Positions 51,573 to 59,205 of a DNA stretch of 64,000 bases are shown piece after piece. The stretch comes from Cupriavidus nantongensis (GTDB taxonomy: Bacteria > Pseudomonadota > Gammaproteobacteria > Burkholderiales > Burkholderiaceae), in NCBI RefSeq assembly GCF_001598055.1, contig NZ_CP014845.1, positions 2,356,001-2,420,000 of the forward strand, in the 5' to 3' direction. The notes under the pieces were generated by a model, which was given only the letters and a program-made list of their open reading frames with translations, was not told the DNA's origin and did no database searches. Made by a program: the position numbers and the translations under genes. The first letter of the stretch is position 1. Every line of letters starts with the position of its first letter.

Positions 51573-52616
51573 ATGTCCCGCACCACCCGTCTTTCCGCGG
51601 CCATTGCCACCGTGGCCACCGTGGCCGCCGCCACGCTGCCGCTGCTGGCCGGCAACGCCGCCGCCGCCACCGTGCTGACCGTCTACACCGCGCTCGAGGC
51701 CGACCAGATCGCCGCCTACAAGGCCGCGTTCGAGAAGGTGCATCCCGAGATCGAGATCAAGTGGGTGCGCGATTCCACCGGCATCGTCACCGCCAAGCTG
51801 CTGGCGGAAAAGGCCGCGCCGCGCGCCGACGCGGTATGGGGCCTGGCCGGCTCCAGCCTGGCGATCCTGGACAAGGAAGGCATGCTCGACCCGTATGCGC
51901 CCAAGAACCTGGCCGCGATCGATGCCCGGTACCGCAGCGCGGCCAACCCGCCGGCATGGGTCGGCATGGACGTGTGGGGCGCGGCGATCTGCTTCAACAC
52001 CGTGGAGGCGCAGAAGCAGGGCTTGCCCAAGCCCAGCTCGTGGGCCGACCTGACCAAGCCCATCTATGCCGGCAAGGTGGTGATGCCGCATCCGGCCTCG
52101 TCGGGCACGGGCTTCCTCGATGTCAGCGCCTGGCTGCAGATGATGGGCGAGCAGAAGGGCTGGCAGTACATGGACGCCCTGCACAAGAACATCGGCCTGT
52201 ACACGCACTCGGGCTCCAAGCCGTGCAAGATGGCCGCGCAGGGCGAGTTCCCGATCGGTATCGCGTTCGAGTACCGTGCCATGAAGTCGAAGAAGGAAGG
52301 CGCGCCGATTGATATCGTGCTGCCGAGCGAAGGCCTGGGCTGGGACATCGAGGCCACCGCCATCGTCAAGGGCACGAAGAACCTGGAAGCGGCGCGCAAG
52401 CTGGCCGACTTCTCGGCGTCGCGCGAGGCCATGGCGCTGTATGAAAAGAACTTCGCGGTGCTGGCCGTGCCGGGCATCGCCAAGCCTGACGCGCTGCTGC
52501 CGGCGGACTACGAGAAGCGCCTGATCAAGAACGACTTCCGCTGGGCCAGCGATAACCGCGACCGCATCCTGGCCGAATGGAGCAAGCGCTACGAAGGGAA
52601 GGCGGAGAAGAAGTAA
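51573..52616 (+). CDS. phnS: 2-aminoethylphosphonate-type periplasmic binding protein
   Basis: Periplasmic receptor (347 aa) with signal peptide MSRTTRLSAAIATVATVAAA (cleavage near NAAAA-TV, about residue 31). The mature protein is a type-II binding fold (VLTVYTALEADQIAAYKAAF, KVVMPHPASSGTGFLDVSAW, GEFPIGIAFEYRAMKSKKEG). It strongly resembles the PhnS2-type receptors paired with 2-aminoethylphosphonate transporters. A strong AAAGGAGG ribosome-binding site precedes it, in line with high expression. No phosphonate-degrading genes (phnW, phnX, phnA) adjoin. Confidence 0.85.
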   Translation: MSRTTRLSAAIATVATVAAATLPLLAGNAAAATVLTVYTALEADQIAAYKAAFEKVHPEIEIKWVRDSTGIVTAKLLAEKAAPRADAVWGLAGSSLAILDKEGMLDPYAPKNLAAIDARYRSAANPPAWVGMDVWGAAICFNTVEAQKQGLPKPSSWADLTKPIYAGKVVMPHPASSGTGFLDVSAWLQMMGEQKGWQYMDALHKNIGLYTHSGSKPCKMAAQGEFPIGIAFEYRAMKSKKEGAPIDIVLPSEGLGWDIEATAIVKGTKNLEAARKLADFSASREAMALYEKNFAVLAVPGIAKPDALLPADYEKRLIKNDFRWASDNRDRILAEWSKRYEGKAEKK

Positions 52617-52657
52617 GACTGGTCGGCCGGGCGCCGCCACGGCGACAAAACCGGCTC

Positions 52658-52673
52658 GCAGAAACGGGTACGC
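52658..52673 (-). repeat. distant inverted copy of the 17283 repeat
   Basis: Sixteen bases identical to the reverse complement of the core of the 19-base repeat found three times at 17283-17470. Confidence 0.75.
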
Positions 52674-52707
52674 CGGCGGCGCCGCGGCCGGCGGGGCCGG
52701 GCCTGAT

Positions 52708-53031
52708 TCAGGCCTGGCGTTGCGCGTCGTCGGTGGCGGGCAGGCCGGCGTGCAGGCGGCGGTAGAGTTCGTCGATGCGCTCGCGGCTGGCCTGCAGTTC
52801 TTCGCGGCCGCGTTCGGTCAGCAGGTAGACCCGGCCGATGCCGTCGCGCAGCACGCTTTCCAGGTAGCCTTCCATTTGCAGCGCGCGCAGCAGCGGACGC
52901 ACCGAGCCGATATCGACCTGGAAGCCGTATTCCAGCAGCATGTCGGCCAGCATGGCCACGGTGGCGGGGACTTCCAGCGCGAATTGCAGGACGTAGACGC
53001 GGGCCAGCAGGCCCAGGAACTGTCGTTTCAT
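52708..53031 (-). CDS. PadR-like winged-helix regulator
   Basis: Short DNA-binding protein (107 aa), start at 53031 (MKRQFLGLLARVYVLQFALE). The winged-helix features are MLLEYGFQVDIGSVRPLLRA and LQMEGYLESVLRDGIGRVYL, ending LTERGREELQASRERIDELY, which fits PadR-like proteins with a short dimerisation helix. It is convergent with the phosphonate-type transporter, 91 bases apart. Whether it regulates that transporter is unknown. Confidence 0.75.
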   Translation of the reverse strand: MKRQFLGLLARVYVLQFALEVPATVAMLADMLLEYGFQVDIGSVRPLLRALQMEGYLESVLRDGIGRVYLLTERGREELQASRERIDELYRRLHAGLPATDDAQRQA

Positions 53032-53535
53032 GTGGATTGGCAACGCGGCCGGCGCCGCGCCGGTTGACGCAGCATGCGGGCACTGTGATGCCGGCAGCGC
53101 CGCGGGACGGGCGTCCAACGGGGATGTCGCCTGCCGGGGTGCCGGACAGTACGCATTCTACCGGATCAAAAAAAGAAGCCGCCAGGAGGCCTGGCGGCTT
53201 GTCGGGAATGCGTCGGAGGGGTCAATTAACTCTGGCGCAGACCAGATTTTAATTTAATCGAATGCGGATTGTCACGCGTCGGCGACGCGTCCCCTCCTGT
53301 GGGGGGTGGGAATGAAAGCTCACAGTAAGAAAGTGACGCCTTTACGTGACATTGTGGCGGAAACGGCGCTCAAATTTCAGGTAGATCTGTCAACGTCCAG
53401 CCATTCCGCGGGTTTCGCCGGCCCCGCAGGAGCGGGTATCCGGGCCACATGTCCGAATCCGGCTTGCTGCCGGCGCTGCGCCGGCGTCCAATGCGGCATC
53501 GCTGATGCTGCCGGCGAGTCCCCTCGACCGACCCG
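53032..53535. other. intergenic region with orphan terminator and A/T-rich patch
   Basis: 504 bases upstream of both a PadR-like gene (minus) and a DMT exporter gene (plus). It contains a strong minus-strand terminator (53176-53200), an unusually A/T-rich stretch (53222-53262) and a 7-3-7 inverted repeat ACGCGTC-GGC-GACGCGT at 53274-53290. Short open frames here show no protein features. Confidence 0.55.
53165..53200 (-). terminator. rho-independent terminator with no upstream gene
   Basis: AAGCCGCCAGG/CCTGGCGGCTT (53176-53186 with 53190-53200), three-base loop, followed on the minus strand by CTTTTTTTTGA. It would end a transcript coming from 53200-53530, where no minus-strand gene is annotated. 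Confidence 0.8.
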
Positions 53536-54465
53536 ATGAAACCAATCGACCTGCTTCGCCTGCTGGCTCTCGCCGCCCTCTGGGGTGGCAGCTTCCTGTT
53601 TATCCGCATCGGCGCGCCAGTGCTGGGGCCGGTGCCGACCGCCTTCGTGCGCGTGCTGATCGGCGCACTGACGCTGGCGGCGTGCCTGCCGCTGCTGGGC
53701 CTGCGCTGGGACATGCAAGGGAAATGGCCCGCGGTGCTGGCGCTGGGCGTGGTCAACTCCGGGATTCCGTTCGCGATGTACGCCGTGGCGGCGCTGTGGC
53801 TGCCGGCCGGGTACTCGGCGGTGTTCAACGCCATGACGCCGCTGATGGGCGTGGTGATCGGCGCCATCGCCTTCGCCGAGCCGCTGACGCGGGCGAAGGC
53901 GATGGGGGTGTTGCTCGGCGTGGCAGGCGTCGCGGTGCTGACGCGCACGGGACCGGTCACTTTCACCTTGGAGGTCCTGCTGGGCGCGCTGGCCTGCCTG
54001 GTCGCCACCGCCTGCTACGGCCTGGCGGGCTTTCTCGCGCGGCGCTGGATCACGCAGCGCGGCGGGCTCGACAGCCGGCTGGTCGCCGCCGGCAGCCTGG
54101 TCGGCGCGGGCGCCTTCCTGCTGCCCTTCTGCGTCGCTGCGCTGTGGCGCCACAACACGCTGCCCGACGCCGGCGCCGGGGTCTGGGCGGCCATGCTGGG
54201 CCTGGGCACGCTGTGCACGGCGCTGGCCTACATCCTGTATTTCCGGTTGATCGCCGACCTGGGCCCGGTGCGCTCGCTCACCGTTACCTTCCTGATCCCG
54301 CCGTTCGGCATCGTCTGGGGCGCGCTGTTCCTGGGCGAGGCACTATCGTGGGCGCATGCCGCCGGCGGCGCGCTGATCGGCATGGCGGTGTGGCTGGTGT
54401 TGCGGCCGGGGGCGTCAGCTCAGGCCGGAACCAGACAGGCCGCCGGCGCTGCCGCCGAACGGTGA
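53536..54465 (+). CDS. EamA-family (DMT superfamily) exporter
   Basis: Ten-segment inner-membrane transporter (309 aa) with two EamA repeats: MKPIDLLRLLALAALWGGSF at the start of the first, and LACLVATACYGLAGFLARRW at the start of the second. Segments such as NSGIPFAMYAVAALWLPAGY and SAVFNAMTPLMGVVIGAI are typical. Members export amino acids, drugs or metabolites such as threonine; substrate unknown. Confidence 0.88.
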   Translation: MKPIDLLRLLALAALWGGSFLFIRIGAPVLGPVPTAFVRVLIGALTLAACLPLLGLRWDMQGKWPAVLALGVVNSGIPFAMYAVAALWLPAGYSAVFNAMTPLMGVVIGAIAFAEPLTRAKAMGVLLGVAGVAVLTRTGPVTFTLEVLLGALACLVATACYGLAGFLARRWITQRGGLDSRLVAAGSLVGAGAFLLPFCVAALWRHNTLPDAGAGVWAAMLGLGTLCTALAYILYFRLIADLGPVRSLTVTFLIPPFGIVWGALFLGEALSWAHAAGGALIGMAVWLVLRPGASAQAGTRQAAGAAAER

Positions 54466-54556
54466 GTTGGGCCACGTGAGAAGAAACTCATAATTTGGCC
54501 GGAAGGTGCTGACGGTACGATACGAATCGTGGAAATTCAGGAAGTGAAGAAACGGG

Positions 54557-54886
54557 ATGAACGCACCTAGTAACCTCCAGACGATCGTCGGGCCGGACGG
54601 CAAGCCGGCCTTTGTCGTGATCCCGTACGGAGATTACCTCACGCAATTCGCGCAAGCCGCCGACCTGATCCCGCATGCCGTGGTCCGGCGCGTGCTGACC
54701 GATGACGTTCCGCCGCTGCGCGCCTGGCGCGAACATCTTGGCCTGACGCAGGCGGAAGTTGCCGCGCGGCTCGGCATCTCGCAGTCTGCCTACGCGCAGC
54801 AGGAAAACAGTGCCCGCCTGCGCAAGACATCGCGCGCGCGGATTGCCGCAGCGCTAGGCATCACGGCGGCACAACTCGATATCTGA
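54557..54886 (+). CDS. solitary XRE/antitoxin-like DNA-binding protein
   Basis: 109-residue protein. Residues 1-35 (TIVGPDGKPAFVVIPYGDYL) resemble the short beta-strand plus helix seen in Phd/RelB-type antitoxins, and residues about 55-105 form an XRE/Cro helix-turn-helix (LGLTQAEVAARLGISQSAYA QQENS in two blocks, then RARIAAALGI). Proteins of this form are usually antitoxins next to a RelE/HigB-type toxin, but no toxin gene lies on either side. A small inverted repeat ACGAT-ACGA-ATCGT about 30 bases before the start could be its operator. It may also be a plain regulator. Confidence 0.78.
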   Translation: MNAPSNLQTIVGPDGKPAFVVIPYGDYLTQFAQAADLIPHAVVRRVLTDDVPPLRAWREHLGLTQAEVAARLGISQSAYAQQENSARLRKTSRARIAAALGITAAQLDI

Positions 54887-54900
54887 TCCGAGCGGCCGGT

Positions 54901-55158
54901 TCAGGCCTGCGCCGCGGTGCCGACGTTGTACTGCTCGCGCACCATCATCACCACGCGGCGGGCCTGGCGCCAGTGACGCACGGCGTCGGCTTCGCTGCGT
55001 TCGGGGAAATCGACTTCGGCGCTCCAGTTGCAGCCGGTGTGGTCGGGGCGGTGCACGCACACCGCGCGCAGCTGGCAGTCCTGACAGCCGGGCTCCTGGC
55101 GCAGGCACAGGTTGATCAGGTGCTTCAGTTCGGACAGGGGTTTGGTCAGGCGCTCCAT
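54901..55158 (-). CDS. small cysteine-rich hypothetical protein
   Basis: 85-residue protein (start 55158, MERLTKPLSELKHLINLCLR). Five cysteines in the middle (CLRQEPGCQDCQLRAVCVHR and DHTGCNW) may bind metal or an Fe-S cluster. It lies 44 bases downstream of the Fur-family gene on the same strand, so it is probably co-transcribed and may belong to iron or metal response. No domain is recognised. Confidence 0.65.
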   Translation of the reverse strand: MERLTKPLSELKHLINLCLRQEPGCQDCQLRAVCVHRPDHTGCNWSAEVDFPERSEADAVRHWRQARRVVMMVREQYNVGTAAQA

Positions 55159-55202
55159 GGATGGCTCCGTCAGGCGCGCAGCATGCGGCGGGGGCGGCGA
55201 GG

Positions 55203-55691
55203 TCAGGCGCTGGCCGGCAGTTCCGGCACGGGCTCTGGGTCGGCAGCGGCGGCCCGGCATTGCGGGCACACGCCGTACAGCACCAGCATATGCTCGCGCA
55301 GCACAAAGGCGTTGTCGGCGGCGACCTGACGCTGGCGCTGCTCGATCCCCTCGTCGCGGAATTCCTCCACGCGGCCGCACGCCACGCAGATCAGGTGGTC
55401 GTGGTGACCGCCTTCGTTCAGTTCAAATACGGCGTGGTCTGACTCGAAGCTGTGCCGCAGCAGGATATCGGCCTGCACCAGCTGGTTGAGCACGCGGTAC
55501 ACCGTCGATAGCCCGGCATCCTCGTCCTGCGTCAGCAGGATGCGGTAGACATCTTCCGCGCTCAGGTGGCGCCTGGCGCTGGTGCGGAACACTTCGAGGA
55601 TGCGCATCCGCGGCGACGTCGCCTTCAGGCCGGCGCGCTTCAGATGGATCGGGTTGGTGCTCTCGGATGACATGGCGGATGGCATAGGCAT
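55203..55691 (-). CDS. Fur-family metalloregulator
   Basis: Ferric-uptake-regulator family protein (162 aa, or 156 from the ATG at 55673). The winged helix ([40 protein letters not shown]) and the metal sites ([24 protein letters not shown]) are intact: the HHDH cluster and two CxxC motifs for structural zinc. It is closest to true Fur ([16 protein letters not shown]), yet lacks the usual omlA/smpA or recN neighbours, so it may be a second Fur. An unusual non-coding region with a Fur-box-like site lies upstream. Confidence 0.88.
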   Translation of the reverse strand: MPMPSAMSSESTNPIHLKRAGLKATSPRMRILEVFRTSARRHLSAEDVYRILLTQDEDAGLSTVYRVLNQLVQADILLRHSFESDHAVFELNEGGHHDHLICVACGRVEEFRDEGIEQRQRQVAADNAFVLREHMLVLYGVCPQCRAAAADPEPVPELPASA

Positions 55692-55872
55692 GCTGCGGCT
55701 GGCGCCCCGCAGCAGGGCGGCGCCCGGCCTGGCGCCGCACGGGCACGGCGTCAGTGGCTTGGCGGGATTTCAGGCGGGAAGCGCCAGGGCCGGCCGGGCG
55801 CTGGCGCCCTCGTCCCTGGCGGCGCGACGTGCCTGCACGGCGCGCGGAATAAAAAGGTGGCCTGGCTTGCCG

Positions 55873-55924
55873 CCGGAAGACGCGATCGGGAAAGCGGGGT
55901 CTGGTTGCTTTCCCGATCTTCCGG
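55873..55924. repeat. long inverted repeat / stem-loop
   Basis: GATCGGGAAAGC (55884-55895) is the exact reverse complement of GCTTTCCCGATC (55907-55918), with an 11-base loop. Outside it CCGGAA (55873-55878) pairs with TTCCGG (55919-55924) across a five-base bulge, giving an 18-pair structure. No T-run follows on either strand. Confidence 0.75.
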
Positions 55925-56130
55925 AGACTGGCTACTACCAAACGCTCCGCGTGACGGAGCGGTCCCCACAAAAGTCGGTATCGAAGGCCGCGGGGGCGGC
56001 ATCCGGAAATCTGTCATGCCTGCCAGCGCTGGTCGCCGTCGCGTGCCGCGCGGTGCCAGCCTGGCCGGTCTGCCCGCGCCGTCCGGTGCTTGCTTCGGTG
56101 CGCCGTGCGTCAGGCAGTGATCGAATAGTA

Positions 56131-56149
56131 AATGGGAATCGATCTCATT
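56131..56149. promoter_or_regulatory. Fur-box-like palindrome
   Basis: AATGGGAATCGATCTCATT keeps 15 or more of the 19 positions expected for a betaproteobacterial Fur box of AATGAGAAT-N-ATTCTCATT type. It lies 440 bases upstream of the fur-family gene and 269 bases before the repeat-protein gene. Confidence 0.55.
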
Positions 56150-56417
56150 ACAAGGAAAATTTTCGGGGTGGCGTGACTTTCGGTTTGCGAGCGCCTCTGA
56201 CCGAGGGAAGGCAAGGCGCCCACGCGCGTTAGCCGCCACTTTGTACCGCTTTGTATCCGGCTTCGGCTGCGACACGGCGGCTGACAAATGCGGCCCGCAT
56301 CCGCTACATGGCCGATACACCGGTCACCTTAAATACGTTCCGTGGCCGCGGCGTCGGATACCCCGAAAGCGAAAGCCGGCCCGCTCAATCCTCAACGTGA
56401 ACTTAAGGAAACCGATC

Positions 56418-56765
56418 ATGACTACCCAAATCGCCCGCCGCTTCGTCCTCGCCGTCGCCCTCGCTGCCGCCGCTGCCGGCGCCAACGCCGCCAGCTTCTC
56501 CGCCGGCGCCCGCGACCCGTTCACCGACGGAGCCCGCAGCGCGGTGGATGCCCGCGACCCGTACAGCGAGGGCGCGCGTTCGGTCCAGGAGCCGCGCAGC
56601 CCGTATAGCGATGGCGCCCGCAGCGTCGATCCGTTCAGCGATGGTGCGCGCAACGTCGATCCTTACACCGACGGCGCCCGCACCGTCGCCGGGCTCGACC
56701 GCAGCGGCGTGTCGGCGGACCCGGCGCGCAGCGTCGATCCGTACCTCGACGGCGCCTACGCCTAA
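56418..56765 (+). CDS. secreted protein of degenerate DP(F/Y)xDGAR repeats
   Basis: 115-residue protein with signal peptide MTTQIARRFVLAVALAAAAA (cleavage near ANA-AS, about residue 25). The mature part is built from about seven units on the pattern R-D-P-(F/Y)-(T/S)-(D/E)-G-A-R-(S/N/T)-V, for example RDPFTDGARS, RDPYSEGARS, DPFSDGARNV and DPYTDGARTV, ending DPYLDGAYA. Units are 10 to 14 residues apart and rich in Asp and Arg, so the chain is probably extended and may bind cations or a polymer. The start follows AAGGAAACC. I do not recognise a named family. It precedes the ohr gene by 63 bases on the same strand. Confidence 0.75.
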   Translation: MTTQIARRFVLAVALAAAAAGANAASFSAGARDPFTDGARSAVDARDPYSEGARSVQEPRSPYSDGARSVDPFSDGARNVDPYTDGARTVAGLDRSGVSADPARSVDPYLDGAYA

Positions 56766-56828
56766 GCAGTGCCGGCCGGCGCGCCGGCCCGCTTCATCAC
56801 CACCAACACCAACCAACAGGAACCAGAC

Positions 56829-57248
56829 ATGACCCGTATCGAAAAAGTGCTGTACACCGGCAAGGTCCACATCACCGCGGGCGGCCGCGATGGCGAGGCG
56901 CGCAGCGACGACGGCCGCCTCAACCTGCAGCTGTCACGACCAGGATCGCCCGGCGCCGGCACCAACCCTGAGCAATTGCTGGCGGCGGGCTGGTCGGCAT
57001 GCTTTATCGGCGCGATCGGGCTGGCCGCCGGCAAGCGGCAAATCAAGCTGCCGTCGGACCTGTCGGTCGATGCCGAAATCGACCTGGGCACGGCGGGCGA
57101 CGCCTACCTGCTGCAGGCCCGGCTCAATGTCAGCATTCCCGGCATCGAGCGCGAGCTGGCACAGGCACTGGTCGATACCGCCCACCAGACCTGCCCGTAC
57201 TCCAAGGCGCTGCGCGGCAATATCCACGTCGAGACCCGGCTGGTCTGA
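56829..57248 (+). CDS. ohr: organic hydroperoxide reductase (Ohr/OsmC)
   Basis: Thiol peroxidase (139 aa) that reduces organic hydroperoxides. The start MTRIEKVLYTGKVHITAGGR is followed by the two catalytic cysteines of the family: one in GWSACFIGAI near residue 59 and one in HQTCPYSKAL near residue 122. NPEQLLAAGWSACF is the Ohr signature. No OhrR (MarR) gene is next to it. It may be co-transcribed with the secreted repeat protein upstream. Confidence 0.92.
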   Translation: MTRIEKVLYTGKVHITAGGRDGEARSDDGRLNLQLSRPGSPGAGTNPEQLLAAGWSACFIGAIGLAAGKRQIKLPSDLSVDAEIDLGTAGDAYLLQARLNVSIPGIERELAQALVDTAHQTCPYSKALRGNIHVETRLV

Positions 57249-57253
57249 AGCAA

Positions 57254-57324
57254 GGGGCTGCCTGATCGCGAGGCAGCCCCAATCCTGCATCTCATGACCG
57301 CGGCAGCCCTGGGCTGCCGCGGTC
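57254..57324. terminator. two hairpins between convergent ohr and SDR genes
   Basis: GGGGCTGCCT/AGGCAGCCCC (57254-57263 with 57271-57280) and GACCGCGGCAGCCC/GGGCTGCCGCGGTC (57296-57309 with 57311-57324). Neither has a proper T-run, but both are strong and placed to separate the convergent transcripts. They share the GGCAGCCC core, so the arms may also swap partners. Confidence 0.6.
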
Positions 57325-57337
57325 GCTTGCCGCGTGG

Positions 57338-58048
57338 TCAATGGCCGGCGCTCTGCCCGCCATCGACGTGCAGGATCTCGCCGGTCACGAAGGGCGCCGC
57401 ATCCAGGTACAGCACGGCGTCGACGATATCGCGCATCTCGCCCATATGGCCCATGGGGTGCAGCGCGCCCAGGGCCGCGTGGGTCTCGGGGGCATGCATC
57501 GGCGACTTGATGATGCCGGGCGAGACGGCGTTGGCGCGGATGCCGGTGCGGGCGTATTCGATCGCCAGCGAGCGGGTGGCCGCATTGAGGCCGCCCTTGG
57601 TCAGCGACGCCAGCACCGATGGCACCCCGCTGAGGGCATGGTCGACCAGGCTGGTGGTGATGCTGACCACGTGGCCGCTGCGCTGTTTTTCCATCTCGGC
57701 GACGGCCAGCTGCGTGATATGGAAAAAGCCTGCCAGGTTGATGCCGGTGACCGCTGCGTAGTCCGCGTCGGTATAGCTGGTGAACGGCTTGGCGACGAAG
57801 ATGCCGGCGTTGTTGACGAGCGTATCGATCCGGCCGAACCTGGCCACGCCCTCGGCGATGACGCGGCGCGCGGTGGCCGGGTCGGCCAGGTCTCCGGCGA
57901 CGGCCAGCAAGTCCTGGTCGTCGGACGGCCGGATGCTGCGCGCCGTGGCGACGACGCGATCGCCGCGTTCGCGGAAGGCCTTGACCAGTTCCGCGCCGAT
58001 GCCCTGCGATGCGCCAGTGATGACGACGACTTTCTGTGCTGCACTCAT
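57338..58048 (-). CDS. short-chain dehydrogenase/reductase with atypical active site
   Basis: SDR protein (236 aa). Rossmann motif VVITGASQGIGAELVKAF and NNAG at about residue 85 are intact, and the Ser is present in VVSITTSLV. At the place of the catalytic YxxxK the sequence reads VLASLTKGGLNAATRS: the lysine is there but the tyrosine four residues before it is alanine. It may have another general acid, or a non-catalytic or binding role. The C-terminal GEILHVDGGQSAGH is typical. It is divergent from a LysR gene (236 bases between starts) that probably controls it. Confidence 0.85.
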   Translation of the reverse strand: MSAAQKVVVITGASQGIGAELVKAFRERGDRVVATARSIRPSDDQDLLAVAGDLADPATARRVIAEGVARFGRIDTLVNNAGIFVAKPFTSYTDADYAAVTGINLAGFFHITQLAVAEMEKQRSGHVVSITTSLVDHALSGVPSVLASLTKGGLNAATRSLAIEYARTGIRANAVSPGIIKSPMHAPETHAALGALHPMGHMGEMRDIVDAVLYLDAAPFVTGEILHVDGGQSAGH

Positions 58049-58284
58049 GTTTTCACCTCGATGTAGGTTGGTCCGGCTAGCGTGCCGATCGGGCCCGCGG
58101 CGCCGATGGGTTCCAATCTATGGGCTCGGGCCGGGCTTTCGAAGGCACCGGCCGGACAAACAGTTATGCGCGGCGCGTACTAATGCACGGGCGCGTCAGT
58201 CGACTTCGGCGGGGCGCGAACCTATGATGGCGACTGCCCCGTCTACCGGGACCGGGCGAGCTCCGTCACCAGCTGGAGAAAGCC

Positions 58285-59196
58285 ATGAAACGCCAATTCG
58301 ATGATCTCCAGCTCGGCAGCATCGAACTGTTTTGCCTGGCCGCTGAACTGGGCAGCTTTACCGCGGCCGCGGTCGCCGCCGGCGTGACGCCGCCCGCGGT
58401 CAGCCGTACCGTGCAGAGGCTGGAAGAGCGGCTGGGCGTGCGGCTGTTCGTGCGCACCACGCGGCAGATCCGCCTGACCGACGAAGGCCGCCTGTACTTC
58501 GAGCAGAGCCGCGCCGCGCTGGCACAGCTGGTCGATGCCGAACGGCAGATCGGCGGCCATCACGCGACGCCGGCCGGGCGGCTGCGTATCAGCCTGCCAA
58601 CGCCGTATGCCCACTATCGCGTGTTGCCGGTGCTGCCGGCATTCCGGGCGCGGTACCCGGAGGTCCAGATCGACGTGCACATCAGCAACCGCAATGTTGA
58701 TTTCGCCGATGACACCTATGACCTGTGCGTGCGCGGACGCGCGCCGGATGACTCGAACCTGATCGCGCGCAAGCTCGAAGACGCCGAGCTGGTGGTGGTG
58801 GCGACGCCCGCCTACCTGCGGCAGGCCGGCACGCCGCAAGCGCCGGAGGATCTGCTGCGGCATGAATGCATCCAGTTCGAGCGCCCCAGCAGCGGACGCA
58901 GGATTCCCTGGACCCTCCGCGTCGACGGCACGGAAACCGATATCGTCACGACCGGCTCGTACACGGCCTCGGAGGATATCCTTGGCGGCGCCACGCTGGT
59001 GCGCGCCGGCGCCGGCCTGTTCCAGACCTATCGCTTCGTGGTGGAACAGGACCTGCGCGACGGCACGCTGGTGGAAGTGCTGCGCGAATACGGCGGGAGT
59101 GCGCGCCCGTTCGTGCTGCTATACCCGTCCGCGCGCCATGTCACGCGACGGGTGCGGGTGTTCGTCGACTTCCTGCTCGAGAAGTTCTCGGCTTAG
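58285..59196 (+). CDS. LysR-family transcriptional regulator
   Basis: LysR regulator (303 aa) starting MKRQFDDLQLGSIELFCLAA with helix-turn-helix AAAVAAGVTPPAVSRTVQRL. A GGAGAA ribosome-binding site precedes the ATG. The effector domain (GRLRISLPTPYAHYRVLPVL) resembles the AphB/CrgA-like group. It is divergent from the SDR gene and convergent with the RidA gene (9 bases apart); the SDR is the likely target. Confidence 0.87.
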   Translation: MKRQFDDLQLGSIELFCLAAELGSFTAAAVAAGVTPPAVSRTVQRLEERLGVRLFVRTTRQIRLTDEGRLYFEQSRAALAQLVDAERQIGGHHATPAGRLRISLPTPYAHYRVLPVLPAFRARYPEVQIDVHISNRNVDFADDTYDLCVRGRAPDDSNLIARKLEDAELVVVATPAYLRQAGTPQAPEDLLRHECIQFERPSSGRRIPWTLRVDGTETDIVTTGSYTASEDILGGATLVRAGAGLFQTYRFVVEQDLRDGTLVEVLREYGGSARPFVLLYPSARHVTRRVRVFVDFLLEKFSA

Positions 59197-59205
59197 CAGT
59201 TCCCC

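Larger units (their letters stand above)
55692..56417. other. long non-coding region with large hairpin and Fur-box-like site
   Basis: 726 bases between the fur-family gene (minus) and a secreted-repeat-protein gene (plus). It includes a long inverted repeat (55884-55918, extended by CCGGAA/TTCCGG), a second hairpin CGCTCCG/CGGAGCG (55943-55961) and a Fur-box-like palindrome (56131-56149). Open frames on both strands are long, because of high GC, but show no domain, signal or codon pattern that I trust. The hairpin part (about 55870-56040) looks like a dispersed repeat or an RNA element. Confidence 0.6.

Noticed and set aside
53306..53539. Small plus-strand frame before the DMT exporter gene
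   Set aside because: No ribosome-binding site or recognisable protein, and its end runs into the exporter start.
55751..56320. 190-codon minus-strand frame in the region upstream of the fur-family gene
   Set aside because: No start signal, no domain, and its codons cross the hairpin element and the Fur-box-like site; I treat the region as non-coding.
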